Below, in pieces: positions 55,582-64,000 of a DNA stretch of 64,000 nucleotides. Origin of the DNA: Allobosea sp. 117 (GTDB lineage Bacteria > Pseudomonadota > Alphaproteobacteria > Rhizobiales > Xanthobacteraceae); NCBI RefSeq assembly GCF_000702305.1, contig NZ_JNLC01000011.1, positions 248,001-312,000 of the forward strand, given 5' to 3'. Position numbers and translations under genes: made by a program. Within the stretch, counting starts at the first letter, position 1; each line of letters begins with the position of its first letter. Below the pieces are notes generated by a model. The model saw nothing but the letters and a program-made list of their open reading frames with translations, was not told the origin of the DNA and searched no databases.

Positions 55582-57915
55582 ATGGCACGCTCATCGGAAC
55601 TCGCCCGCTATCGCATCGACGGCATGGATTGCGCGTCCTGCGCCGCCAAGATCGATACGGCGGTGCGGCGGGTGAGCGGCATCGAGGAGGTCTCGGTTTC
55701 GGTGACCGCCGGCACCATGACCGTCCACCACGCCGACGGCGACCTGGCATTGCTGGAGAAGCGGGTGAGCGGTCTCGGCTACGGCATCACGCGGCTGCCG
55801 GCGGCGGGAAAGGCGGCCGCGCAGGCGCCGGCCGGGGATCACAACCATGCGGACGGCGCGTGCTGCGGCCATTCCCACGATCACGACGAGAAGCACCGGC
55901 ATACCCATACCGAGCCGCATGGCCATGGGCCGGGCGGCCACGATCATGACCACCATGATCACGCGCATGGCGGGGGGACGGCTCCGGCAAAAGCGGCCGT
56001 TCCGACCCCCCGTGCGGACGAAAGCCACGACCACACGCAACTGCCGGGCGATGGGCCGTGGTGGACGAGCGGCAAGGCGCGGCTGACGCTTCTCTGCGGC
56101 GCGGCGCTGGCGGCGGCCTATGGTCTCGGCCATTTCCTGCCGCGGCTCGATCCGTGGATCTTCATCGCCGCGCTGCTGATCGGCCTCGTGCCGATCGCCC
56201 GGCGCGCCGTCATGGCCGCGCTCAGCGGCACGCCGTTCTCGATCGAGATGCTGATGACCATCGCCGCAATCGGCGCGGTGATCATCGGCGCCTCGGAGGA
56301 AGCCGCCGCCGTGGTGTTCCTGTTCCTCGTCGGCGAGCTGCTGGAGGGCGTCGCCGCCGGCCGGGCGCGCGACAGCATCCGCTCGCTCACCGCGCTGGTG
56401 CCGAAGACGGCGCGGGTGGTGGAGGGCGGCACCACGCGCGATGTGCCGGCCGAGAAGCTGAGGATCGGCGACGTCGTCCTGGTGCGCCCGGGCGAGCGCA
56501 TTCCCGCCGACGGCGAGGTGCTGGAAGGCGCCGGCTCGGTGAACGAGGCGCCGGTGACCGGAGAGAGCGTGCCGGTCGGCAAGGAGAAGGGCGATACGGT
56601 GTTCGCCGGCACGGTGAACGGCGAGAGCGCGCTCACCGTCCGTGCCACCACCGAGCCGTCCGACAACACGATTGCCCGCGTGGTGCGCCTCGTCGAGGAG
56701 GCGCAGGAGAGCAAGGCGCCGACCGAGCGCTTCATCGACCGCTTCTCGCGCTGGTACACGCCCCTCGTGGTGGTGCTCGCGGCGCTGGTCGCCGTCGTGC
56801 CGCCGCTGGTCGCCGGGGCGGCGTGGGACGAGTGGATCTACAAGGGCCTCGCCATATTGCTGATCGGCTGCCCCTGCGCGCTGGTCATCTCGACCCCGGC
56901 CGCCATTGCGGCGGGGCTCGCCTCGGGCGCGCGGCGCGGTCTCTTGATCAAGGGCGGCGCGGTGCTGGAGGTGCTGCGCACGGTGAATGCGGTGGCGCTC
57001 GACAAGACCGGCACGCTGACCGAGGGCAAGCCGAAGGTGACCGACCTCGTCGCCTTCGCCGGCGACGAGACGGCGCTGCTGGCCCGCGCGGCGGCGCTGG
57101 AGGCGGGTTCCACCCACCCACTGGCGAGCGCCATCCTCGGCGAGGCCGCCGCGCGCGGCATCGCCTATCCGGCGGCGAGCGATGCCGGCGCCGCGAATGG
57201 CGAGGGCGTCGGCGGAACGGTGGACGGCGCGCGCCTGTTCCTCGGCTCGCCCAAGGCGGCGGCTGCGCGCGCCCCGCTGACCGACGAGCAGCAGGCAGTC
57301 ATCCTGCGGCTGAACGACGAAGGCAAGACCGTCTCGGTGCTGCTCGCCGACGGCGCCGTCGAGGGCCTGATCGCCATGCGCGACGAGCCGCGCGCCGACG
57401 CCAAGGCGGGCCTTGCCGCGCTGAAGGCGGCCGGCATCCGCACCGTGATGCTCACCGGCGACAATGAGCGCACCGCGAAAGCCATCGGCGCCGATCTCGG
57501 CATCGAGGTGCGCGCCGGGCTGATGCCGGCCGACAAGCAGCGCATTGTCGGCGAGCTGAAGGCGTCGGGGCTGACGGTCGCAAAGGTCGGCGACGGCATC
57601 AACGACGCGCCTGCGCTGGCGGCGGCTGATGTCGGCATCGCCATGGGCGGGGGCACCGATGTCGCGCTGGAGACGGCGGACGCCGCGGTGCTGCACGGGC
57701 GGGTGGCGGATGTCGCCGGGATGATCGCGCTGTCGCGGGCGACCATGGGCAACATCCACCAGAACATCACCATCGCGCTCGGGCTGAAGGCGGTGTTCCT
57801 GGTCACCACCATCGCCGGCATCACCGGCCTGTGGCCGGCCATCCTGGCGGACACCGGCGCCACCGTGCTGGTGACGGCGAACGCGCTGCGTCTGCTGGGG
57901 CGCAGGCGGGGATAG
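55582..57915 (+). CDS. zntA: Heavy-metal P1B-type ATPase (ZntA/CadA-like Zn/Cd/Pb exporter)
   Basis: The 777-residue pump exports soft divalent cations from the cytoplasm. It has an N-terminal HMA domain with GMDCASC (Cys17, Cys20), then a very His/Asp-rich linker (about residues 86-150), then the P-type core: transmembrane Cys430-Pro-Cys432, phosphorylation site DKTGT from Asp474, STHPLA (SEHPL-like HP motif), TGDNERTA and GDGINDAPAL. CPC plus the divergent ZntR-like regulator indicate Zn/Cd/Pb rather than copper. ATG at 55582. Followed by palindromic element C. Confidence 0.94.
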   Translation: MARSSELARYRIDGMDCASCAAKIDTAVRRVSGIEEVSVSVTAGTMTVHHADGDLALLEKRVSGLGYGITRLPAAGKAAAQAPAGDHNHADGACCGHSHDHDEKHRHTHTEPHGHGPGGHDHDHHDHAHGGGTAPAKAAVPTPRADESHDHTQLPGDGPWWTSGKARLTLLCGAALAAAYGLGHFLPRLDPWIFIAALLIGLVPIARRAVMAALSGTPFSIEMLMTIAAIGAVIIGASEEAAAVVFLFLVGELLEGVAAGRARDSIRSLTALVPKTARVVEGGTTRDVPAEKLRIGDVVLVRPGERIPADGEVLEGAGSVNEAPVTGESVPVGKEKGDTVFAGTVNGESALTVRATTEPSDNTIARVVRLVEEAQESKAPTERFIDRFSRWYTPLVVVLAALVAVVPPLVAGAAWDEWIYKGLAILLIGCPCALVISTPAAIAAGLASGARRGLLIKGGAVLEVLRTVNAVALDKTGTLTEGKPKVTDLVAFAGDETALLARAAALEAGSTHPLASAILGEAAARGIAYPAASDAGAANGEGVGGTVDGARLFLGSPKAAAARAPLTDEQQAVILRLNDEGKTVSVLLADGAVEGLIAMRDEPRADAKAGLAALKAAGIRTVMLTGDNERTAKAIGADLGIEVRAGLMPADKQRIVGELKASGLTVAKVGDGINDAPALAAADVGIAMGGGTDVALETADAAVLHGRVADVAGMIALSRATMGNIHQNITIALGLKAVFLVTTIAGITGLWPAILADTGATVLVTANALRLLGRRRG

Positions 57916-57966
57916 GCATCCGGCGAGATCGCGACCTCCGGTTCGATCGTCCGAACCATGACAGGC

Positions 57967-58073
57967 CGTCATCCTGAGGTGCCCGGCTATCGGCCGGGCC
58001 TCGAAGGATGCTCGTCGCGCGCGCCCGGGCGGCATCCTTCGAGGCGAGCTCGCGCTCGCACCTCAGGATGACG
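57967..58073. repeat. TCATCCTGAGGTGC palindromic element, copy C
   Basis: Outer arms CGTCATCCTGAGGTGC (57967-57982) and their reverse complement (58058-58073) flank inner CTCGAAGGATG/CATCCTTCGAG segments, in the gap between the convergent zntA and argH genes. Here it could serve as a bidirectional transcription end. Confidence 0.78.
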
Positions 58074-58094
58074 TTGTTCGACAAGATGCCCGGC

Positions 58095-59480
58095 TCACCC
58101 CTTCCCCAGCTTCTTCAGCCAGCGCTTCGCCTGCGCGCGGACGTTCTTCGGCGCCGTGCCGCCATAGGAGACGCGGCTCGCCACCGACTTCGACACCGAG
58201 AGCACGCCGAACACCTCCTGCGTGATGCGCGGCTCGACCGACTGCATCTCGGCGAGGCTGAGGCGGTGCAGCGGCACGCTCTTGCCGGCGGCCAGCGCCA
58301 CGATGCGGCCGGTGACGTGGTGCGCCTCGCGGAAGGGCAGGCCGAGCACCCGCACCAGCCAGTCGGCGAGATCGGTGGCGGTGGAATAGCCCGAGCCGGC
58401 CGCCGCCTTCATCTTCGCGACGTCGGGCTCCATGTCGCGCACCATGCCGGCTGTGGCGGCGATCATCAGCGAGAGGGTGGAGAGCGCGTCGAAGGCGCCT
58501 TCCTTGTCCTCCTGCATGTCCTTGGCATAGGCGAGCGCGAGGCCCTTCATCACCATCAGGAGGCCGGAGAAGGCGCCGGCGATGCGGCCGATCTTGGCGC
58601 GCACCAGCTCGGCGGCGTCCGGGTTGCGCTTCTGGGGCATGATCGAGGAGCCGGTGGTGAAGCGGTCCGACAGCTTCAGCAGGCCGGTGAGCGGCGAGGT
58701 CCAGATCACCACTTCCTCGGCGAAGCGCGACAGGTGCATGGCGCAGATCGCCGCGGCCGCCAGCGTCTCCAGCACGAAATCGCGGTCGGAAACCGAATCC
58801 AGCGAATTCGCCGTCGGGCGGTCGAAGCCGAGGGCGCTCGCGGTGGCGAAGCGGTCGATCGGGAAGGAGGTGCCGGCGAGTGCCGCCGCCCCGAGCGGGC
58901 ATTCGTTGAGGCGCGCGCGGGCGTCCTTGAGCCGGCCGCGGTCGCGTCCGAGCATCTCGACATAGGCCAGAAGATGGTGGCCGAAGGTCACCGGCTGGGC
59001 GGTCTGCAGATGCGTGAAGCCGGGCATCACGGTGCCGGCATGGGCGAGCGCCTTCTCGGCCAGCGCCTGCTGCAGATCGGCGATCTGCGTGTCCAGCGTG
59101 TCGATCGTGTCGCGGACATAGAGCCGGAAGTCGGTCGCCACCTGGTCGTTGCGCGAGCGCGCGGTGTGCAGCCGGCCGGCGGAGGAGCCGATCAGGGTGG
59201 CGAGGCGGGATTCGACATTCATGTGAATGTCTTCCAGCTCGCGCCGGAAGGCGAAGCCGCCGCCCTCGATCTCTGACAGGATCGTGTCTAGACCGGCGGC
59301 GATCTTTTCGGCATCAGAGGTTCCGATGATCCCCTGCGCGGCCAGCATCGCGGCATGCGCCTTGGAACCGGCGATGTCCTGTGCATAAAGGCGCTGGTCG
59401 AAACCGATGGAGGCGTTGATCTCCTCCATGATCGCATCCGGCCCGGTCTCGAACCGGCCACCCCACATCTTGTTGCTCAT
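58095..59480 (-). CDS. argH: Argininosuccinate lyase
   Basis: ArgH splits argininosuccinate into arginine and fumarate, the last step of arginine synthesis. The 461-residue protein has [24 protein letters not shown] at the N-terminus, [29 protein letters not shown], the [14 protein letters not shown] helix and the superfamily signature [12 protein letters not shown] with the mobile catalytic serine loop. Length is standard. A GGAG site precedes the ATG at 59480. tlpA starts divergently 26 bp away, the usual rhizobial arrangement. Confidence 0.97.
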   Translation of the reverse strand: MSNKMWGGRFETGPDAIMEEINASIGFDQRLYAQDIAGSKAHAAMLAAQGIIGTSDAEKIAAGLDTILSEIEGGGFAFRRELEDIHMNVESRLATLIGSSAGRLHTARSRNDQVATDFRLYVRDTIDTLDTQIADLQQALAEKALAHAGTVMPGFTHLQTAQPVTFGHHLLAYVEMLGRDRGRLKDARARLNECPLGAAALAGTSFPIDRFATASALGFDRPTANSLDSVSDRDFVLETLAAAAICAMHLSRFAEEVVIWTSPLTGLLKLSDRFTTGSSIMPQKRNPDAAELVRAKIGRIAGAFSGLLMVMKGLALAYAKDMQEDKEGAFDALSTLSLMIAATAGMVRDMEPDVAKMKAAAGSGYSTATDLADWLVRVLGLPFREAHHVTGRIVALAAGKSVPLHRLSLAEMQSVEPRITQEVFGVLSVSKSVASRVSYGGTAPKNVRAQAKRWLKKLGKG

Positions 59481-59506
59481 GCTGACTTTTCTCCGCGAGG
59501 CAGGCC

Positions 59507-60313
59507 ATGGCCGAACGACCTGAGGACACCGCGCCGGAGGCGCAGGCCACGGGCCGGCGGATGACGGCCGGTCGTCTGATCCTGATCGTGGCGGCGGCGC
59601 TCGGGCTCGGCGCCGCGGTCGGTTTCGCAGGCGTATACGGGATTGCGGGAGGGGAGCGCAACGCCAATGCGGGCGCCGTCGCGGGCGCGCCGGCGGCTTC
59701 GGCCGACGAGGCCGGTCTGACGGACGGCCGCTGCGCTCGGGCCAGCGAGGTCGCCCGCACGCTCGCGCCCTTCGCCAAGGGCGAGGTGGCGGCCTTTGCC
59801 CCGACCCTGACGCCCCGCAGGGTGCCGGAGCTCGCCTTCCAGGACGGCGCCGGCAAGCCGGTGACGCTCGCCGATGTCGGCGGCGGCGGTCTGCGTCTCG
59901 TCAATATCTGGGCGACCTGGTGCGCGCCCTGCCGGAAGGAGATGCCGGCGCTCGACCGGCTGCAGGCGGAGCTGGGTGCCAAGGGCGGCGACAGCCAGCC
60001 CGGCTTCGAGGTGGTCGCGCTCAACGTCGACACCCGCGATGCCGACAAGCCGCGGACCTTCCTGAACGAGATCGGCGTCAAAAGCCTCGCCTATTACGCC
60101 GATCCCAAGGCGGATTCCTTCCAGCGGCTGCGCGCGGTCGGGCGCGGCTTCGGCCTGCCGACGACGCTGCTGGTCGACGCCAAGGGCTGCGAGATCGGCC
60201 ACATGTCAGGACCGGCGGAATGGGCGAGCGAGGATGCGCTGGCGCTGCTGCGGGCGGCGCTGAAGGCTTCCGCGCCGGCGGCCGGCGGTGCGGCAGCGGC
60301 CTCCGGCGGCTGA
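59507..60313 (+). CDS. tlpA: Membrane-anchored thiol:disulfide oxidoreductase TlpA
   Basis: TlpA is a periplasmic, inner-membrane-anchored thioredoxin needed for cytochrome aa3 oxidase assembly in rhizobia, where it reduces copper-chaperone cysteines. The 268-residue product has one N-terminal membrane anchor (about 22-45), an Ala/Gly-rich linker and a thioredoxin fold with WCAPC at 138-142 in [22 protein letters not shown]. The N-terminal DGRC and C-terminal [12 protein letters not shown] cysteines match the extra disulfide described for TlpA. Start at the ATG 59507. It is divergent from argH. Confidence 0.93.
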   Translation: MAERPEDTAPEAQATGRRMTAGRLILIVAAALGLGAAVGFAGVYGIAGGERNANAGAVAGAPAASADEAGLTDGRCARASEVARTLAPFAKGEVAAFAPTLTPRRVPELAFQDGAGKPVTLADVGGGGLRLVNIWATWCAPCRKEMPALDRLQAELGAKGGDSQPGFEVVALNVDTRDADKPRTFLNEIGVKSLAYYADPKADSFQRLRAVGRGFGLPTTLLVDAKGCEIGHMSGPAEWASEDALALLRAALKASAPAAGGAAAASGG

Positions 60314-60740
60314 TGAGCGTCGGCGACGCGCCACGGGCGCGGCGGTGAGGGAGCTTGGCCGAAGAGTCTTCGCTGGGTTCCGGCTCGGCGCCGCGCGTGG
60401 CGCAGCTTGTCCGGGACACGGAGGGCGATCCCGATTCTCCCCCGCGCTTGCTCGGGACGGGATGGGAAACGGCGTCACTCGCCTTCCGCTGATCTCCACG
60501 TCATCCTGAGGTGCTCGCGTCAGCGAGCTCGAAGGATGGGGCATCCGGGAGCGATGCCCCGCGACCTTCCAGCGACTATGCGATGAACGTCGCCATGACG
60601 ACGCTCATGCAGGTTGCCGCCTGACGAGAAGCCGTAGCGCTCCGCCGCTTAACCGACACGTGATCCCGGCTCTCCCGCTACGCTTGGCCGGGATGACGGA
60701 AGATGAGAGCAGGCCTCGCATCTGCTTGCGACGGCCGCCC
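60314..60740. other. 427-bp gap between tlpA and the TIGR02302 gene holding partial repeats
   Basis: No gene is credible here. The gap holds a half copy of the TCATCCTGAGGTGC element (60499-60538, from CGTCATCCTGAGGTGC to CGAAGGATG) and a half copy of the CGTCATCCCGG family (60662-60699). tlpA and the TIGR02302 gene converge on this gap, so transcription ends are expected within it. Confidence 0.6.
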
Positions 60741-63557
60741 TCAGAAATCCCGCAGCAGGCGCTCCAGATAGTCGAGTTCGAGGCGCGGGCGCTCGGGCTC
60801 GCCGAAGCGGCGGCGGAGCTCCTCCAGCACGCGGCGGGCGCGCTGCATGTCCATCTCCTCCGGCACCTTCACGGTGACGTCGTCGCCATAGTCGCGCGAG
60901 CGCATCGGGCGGCCGAGCGGGTCGTTGCGCTCGGCGGTCTCGCCGGAGGGCGAGCCGGGCTCCTGGCCGGGGCCGGGCTGCATCGCCTGCGCCATCGACT
61001 GGGCGCCCTTGCGCAGCGCCTGCAGCGCCTCGCTCTGGGCGTCCACGGCGCCGGTGCCGTCGCCCTGGCCGAGCGCCTGCTCGGCCTCGCGCATCGCCTG
61101 CTCGGCATCGCCGAGCGACTGGCCGGGACCCTGTCCCTGCCCGTCCTGCCCCTGCTGGCCTTCGCCCTGCTGACCCTCGCCGTTCTGGCCCTGCTGTCCC
61201 TGCTGGCCGCGCTGCCCGTCCTGCTGCTGCTGGCCGCGGCCGCGCATGGCCTGCTGCATCTTCTCGCGCAGCTCGCGCAGCTTTTCGCGGAGCTGCTGCT
61301 GGTTCTGCTGCAGGTCCTTGAAGGCCTGGTCGCCCTGCTGGGGCTGGCCGTCCTTGCCCTGCTGGCCATCCCGGCCCTGCTGGAAGGTGCGGTCGCGCAG
61401 CTTCTGCTGCTGGCGGATCATGTCGCCGAGCTGGTCGAGCGCCTGCGACATCTCGCTCTGGCCCTGCCGGCGCTGCTGCTGGCGGCCGGCCTGCAGCCCG
61501 TTCAGCATGTTCTGCAGCTCGCTCAGCATCTGCCGGGCGGCATCGCGGGCGCCGTTGCGGGCCATGTCCTCGATGCGGTCGAGCATCTTCTGCAGGTCCT
61601 GCGGGCGCACCGAGCGCATGTTCGGGTCCGGCGGGGCGTTGGCCTGGTCGCCGTTGCGCTGGGCCTGCTCGGCGAGGGCCTGCAGGAACTTGTCCATCGC
61701 CTCGCGCAGGTCCTGGGTGAGCTTCTTGATCTCCTCGTCGCTGGCGCCGCGCTCCAGCGCCTGCTGAAGGGCATCCTGCGCGGCGCGGAGCTGCTTCTCG
61801 ACGTCCGACATGTCGCCGTCCTCGATGCGGACCGCGACTTCCCAGAGATAGTCAACCACGCCGCGCAGATCGTCGTCGCTGTTGGCGTTGGCGAGCCGCC
61901 AATAGGCGCTGCGCAGGCCCATATAGTGCGAGACGTCTGGCGTGAAACGCTCGGGGGCGATGGCCAGCGCATCGAGCGCGGCCTGCACCCGCTCGCGCAT
62001 ATTGGCGTCGAGCGCCAAGGTGCGGCGCTGCTCGATCAGCGCGCGCGCCAGCGGATTGTTGAAGTTGCGCGCCGGCATCACGAAGCTCTTCGCCTCGGTG
62101 CTGCCGGTCTGGCCGGCCTCGTCGCGGGCGACGAGGGTCAGGGTGACGCGGGTGCCGGCCCACGGGCTCTCGGTGAAGTCCTTGGTGGTCTGGCCGACGC
62201 CGTTCCTCGAGCGCGCGCCGGGCAGCGGCAGCGCGAAATCGGGCGCCGCCACCAGCGGCCGGGCGGCCGGCGCCGGCGGGGCGTTCTTCAGCGCGTGCAG
62301 CGGCTTCGGCGGCGGCACGGCGGCGAACTTGGCCTCGGCGCCGACGACCCCGTAGTCGTCCTCCATGCGATAAGAGAGGGCGAGGCCGGTGCGGCCGGAG
62401 CCCTGCGGCTCCTTGGCGAAGGCGATGGTCGGCGGGCGGTCGGGCACCGCCTGGAAGCGCCAGACCACGGTCTCGCCGCCAGGGCCGACGAGACGGGCGG
62501 CGCCGTCGCCGGCGATCACGTAGCGCTGCTCCTTGCCGGCATTGGCGGCGCCGGGCCGGGCGGCGGCAGGTTGAGCCGATTGCGGCGGGTTCTGCGGGGC
62601 GGAGGCTGTCTGCGATGCGGTTTTCGTGGCGGCAGCGGGCTGCGGAGCCGCGCCATTGGCGGCCTCGCCCTCCGGAGCGGCCTCGACGCGTCCCTCGACG
62701 GTCACGGCGGCGCGGTCGAGCCCGGTGATGCGCACCACCAGCGTCGAGCCGGCCGGCACGGTGACGGCGGCCGCGTGGTTCTGCGACCCCTTCGGCTCGG
62801 CCGCCTGCGCGGCGCCGGCCTGCTGCGTCTCGTCCGAGCGCAGGCCCGGCAGCATCACCGGCGGGCGGGCGGTGTAGGGCGGCGGCGTCACCCAGGCGTC
62901 GACGCGGTAGGGGGTCGGCGGGGTCGTCGCCGCCCAGTCGAAGGCGGTGAGAATGCGCCGCATATGGTCGCCGGGCGCCATGAAGAAGGTGGCCACCAGC
63001 CCGAGGATGACGAGGCCGCGCACCGCGCGCGGATCGATGTTGACGAGGCGCGGCGAGGGGATGCCGGCGCGCAGTTCGCGGATCTGCGCGGCCATGCGGT
63101 TGAGGTGCGCGCGCCAGAGCGCCACCGCGACCGGGTCGTCCGGGCGGCTGGCGAGATGGTCGGCGAGCGCGGTGGCCGGGCGGTGCGGCAGCCGGGTCTC
63201 GCGGTCGAGCCGGCCGAGCGCCTCCGTCGGCGTGGCGAGGCGCACCTTCAGCGCCGGGATCAGCGCCCAGACCAGCAGCAGCGCGCAGAAGGCGACGCCG
63301 ATCATGCGCCAGACCGGCGGCACGACCAGCCACAGCCCGGCCCAGGAGAGGATCAGGAAGACGCCGACGGCGAGCAGCGCGGCGACGATCGCGGGCCATG
63401 CCCGCTCCCACAGGATCGCGCCGCGGGCCCGCTGCAGCGCGCCCGCGAGGGTGCGCTCGACGAGCGTCTGTTCGGCGAGTGCGTGTTCGGCTCGGGCCGT
63501 CTCGCCGGCATTGCGCGGCTCGACGGGCGGCTCAGTGCGATTCTCGGGTGTCGTCAC
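60741..63557 (-). CDS. TIGR02302-family large membrane protein with Gln/Gly-rich tail
   Basis: This alphaproteobacterial family of unknown function is usually encoded next to lysA and argH, as here. The 938-residue protein has two to three N-terminal hydrophobic helices (WPAIVAALLAVGVFLILSWAGLWLVVPP, MIGVAFCALLLVWALIPAL, GLVILGLVATFFMAPG), a periplasmic beta-rich part (DAWVTPPPYTARPPVMLPG), then helical coiled-coil-like segments. It ends with an extended Gln/Gly/Arg-rich low-complexity region (about residues 690-860) before a conserved basic end (MDMQRARRVLEELRRRFGEPERPRLELDYLERLL). The GTG at 63557 with GGAGAG upstream is preferred over a GTG at 63599. Confidence 0.88.
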   Translation of the reverse strand: MTTPENRTEPPVEPRNAGETARAEHALAEQTLVERTLAGALQRARGAILWERAWPAIVAALLAVGVFLILSWAGLWLVVPPVWRMIGVAFCALLLVWALIPALKVRLATPTEALGRLDRETRLPHRPATALADHLASRPDDPVAVALWRAHLNRMAAQIRELRAGIPSPRLVNIDPRAVRGLVILGLVATFFMAPGDHMRRILTAFDWAATTPPTPYRVDAWVTPPPYTARPPVMLPGLRSDETQQAGAAQAAEPKGSQNHAAAVTVPAGSTLVVRITGLDRAAVTVEGRVEAAPEGEAANGAAPQPAAATKTASQTASAPQNPPQSAQPAAARPGAANAGKEQRYVIAGDGAARLVGPGGETVVWRFQAVPDRPPTIAFAKEPQGSGRTGLALSYRMEDDYGVVGAEAKFAAVPPPKPLHALKNAPPAPAARPLVAAPDFALPLPGARSRNGVGQTTKDFTESPWAGTRVTLTLVARDEAGQTGSTEAKSFVMPARNFNNPLARALIEQRRTLALDANMRERVQAALDALAIAPERFTPDVSHYMGLRSAYWRLANANSDDDLRGVVDYLWEVAVRIEDGDMSDVEKQLRAAQDALQQALERGASDEEIKKLTQDLREAMDKFLQALAEQAQRNGDQANAPPDPNMRSVRPQDLQKMLDRIEDMARNGARDAARQMLSELQNMLNGLQAGRQQQRRQGQSEMSQALDQLGDMIRQQQKLRDRTFQQGRDGQQGKDGQPQQGDQAFKDLQQNQQQLREKLRELREKMQQAMRGRGQQQQDGQRGQQGQQGQNGEGQQGEGQQGQDGQGQGPGQSLGDAEQAMREAEQALGQGDGTGAVDAQSEALQALRKGAQSMAQAMQPGPGQEPGSPSGETAERNDPLGRPMRSRDYGDDVTVKVPEEMDMQRARRVLEELRRRFGEPERPRLELDYLERLLRDF

Positions 63558-63689
63558 ACGTCTCTCCGACACGCCAGCCCCAAGCCGGAAGAGTATCACG
63601 CAGCGGCAGCATTGCCAGCCCTGCCGATCAAATGGGCGTGCACAAGCCGAAGGCAGCCCGGCGCAGCACCGGCGCGCCGGAATGTGGCG

Positions 63690-64000
63690 TCAGGCGAGCC
63701 AGCCCGGCACGCGGTCGAGGGCGATCAGCGCCTCGGCGTCGACGCGCGGGCGCACCACCGCCGCCTGCCCGCCGCGCACCAGAACCTCGGGAACCAGCGG
63801 GCGCGTATTGTAGGTCGAGGACTGCACCGCGCCATAGGCGCCCGCCGTCATGACCGCGACGAGGTCGCCGGCCTTCAGCTCCGGGAGCTGCCGCGCCAAT
63901 GCCAGGAAATCGCCCGATTCGCACACCGGACCGACCACGTCCGCGACCATCTGCCTCGCATCCGGGGCGGGCTGGCGCACGGGCAAAATTTCGTGATGAG
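63690..64000 (-). CDS. lysA: Diaminopimelate decarboxylase, C-terminal fragment
   Basis: Only the last 103 codons are inside the window; the gene enters from the right. The visible part reads HHEILPVRQP, then VVGPVCESGDFLALARQLPELKAGDLVAVMTAGAYGAVQSSTYNTRPLVPEVLV. This is the PLP-enzyme C-terminal domain of LysA with the CESGD active-site cysteine/glutamate and the AGAYG and YN.RP motifs. LysA decarboxylates meso-diaminopimelate to lysine. It is transcribed toward the TIGR02302 gene with a 132-bp gap. Confidence 0.94.
   Translation of the reverse strand, partial: HHEILPVRQPAPDARQMVADVVGPVCESGDFLALARQLPELKAGDLVAVMTAGAYGAVQSSTYNTRPLVPEVLVRGGQAAVVRPRVDAEALIALDRVPGWLA

Noticed and set aside
39678..58073. 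Palindromic elements considered as a CRISPR array
   Set aside because: Copies are kilobases apart, have no regular spacers and no cas gene is nearby.
63984..63986. TTG start for lysA inside the window
   Set aside because: The frame stays open to the window edge and the upstream residues HHEI belong to the LysA domain, so the codon is an internal leucine.

Overview
The window is high-GC bacterial chromosome, about 64 kb, carrying roughly 48 protein-coding genes. It contains no rRNA, tRNA, CRISPR array, prophage or insertion sequence that I can recognise. Several features point to an alphaproteobacterium of the order Hyphomicrobiales (Rhizobiales): the order mnmE-mnmG-rsmG-parA-parB-holA-lptE-leuS, the argH/tlpA/TIGR02302/lysA neighbourhood, the many periplasmic-binding-protein transporters, and the dispersed TCATCCTGAGGTGC palindromes. 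A Xanthobacteraceae-type genus is a guess. Three parS-like sites beside parAB place the left end close to the replication origin.

Layout. (a) 1-10.5 kb is origin-proximal housekeeping: a DUF255 thioredoxin-like fragment, tRNA modification (mnmE, mnmG), rsmG, chromosome partitioning (parA, parB, parS), then holA, lptE and leuS on the minus strand. (b) 10.6-18.7 kb holds signalling and cell-envelope genes: a GGDEF cyclase, a VOC protein, YggS, an L,D-transpeptidase, an OmpR-type regulator, a cyclic-nucleotide-binding protein, ArfB, a degenerate EAL protein, a glutamine amidotransferase and a TerB-like protein. (c) 18.9-23.3 kb is a tripartite tricarboxylate transporter (tctCBA) followed by a GntR regulator with a small coupled ORF. 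(d) 24-28.3 kb is the Entner-Doudoroff operon zwf-pgl-edd.

(e) 28.3-34.7 kb holds a YeiH-type exporter, mmsA with a divergent LysR regulator, and 5-oxoprolinase genes with pxpA divergent from pxpBC. (f) 34.7-44.5 kb is a hydroxyproline catabolic operon. A divergent GntR regulator precedes a polar amino-acid ABC importer, a DapA-family lyase, a D-amino-acid-type FAD dehydrogenase, 4-hydroxyproline 2-epimerase (Cys90/Cys253), an enolase-superfamily enzyme resembling cis-3-hydroxy-L-proline dehydratase, and a second proline-racemase-family enzyme (Ser90/Cys256) resembling trans-3-hydroxy-L-proline dehydratase. Together these would import hydroxyproline isomers and feed them toward 2-oxoglutarate semialdehyde and pyrroline-2-carboxylate; the last enzymes of both branches are not in the window.

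(g) 44.5-55.1 kb is the most intriguing part. A DeoR repressor faces a tightly overlapping operon of a betaine-type ABC importer (binding protein, ATPase and a single polypeptide containing two permease domains), a choline-kinase-like phosphotransferase, a dimethylglycine/sarcosine-dehydrogenase-like flavoprotein, a second FAD oxidoreductase lacking the covalent-flavin histidine, and a second choline-kinase-like protein. I read it as an uptake, phosphorylation and demethylation pathway for an unidentified methylated amine. (h) 55-64 kb holds a MerR regulator with a zntA-type P-type ATPase, argH, tlpA, a large TIGR02302 membrane protein with a Gln/Gly-rich tail, and the 3' end of lysA.
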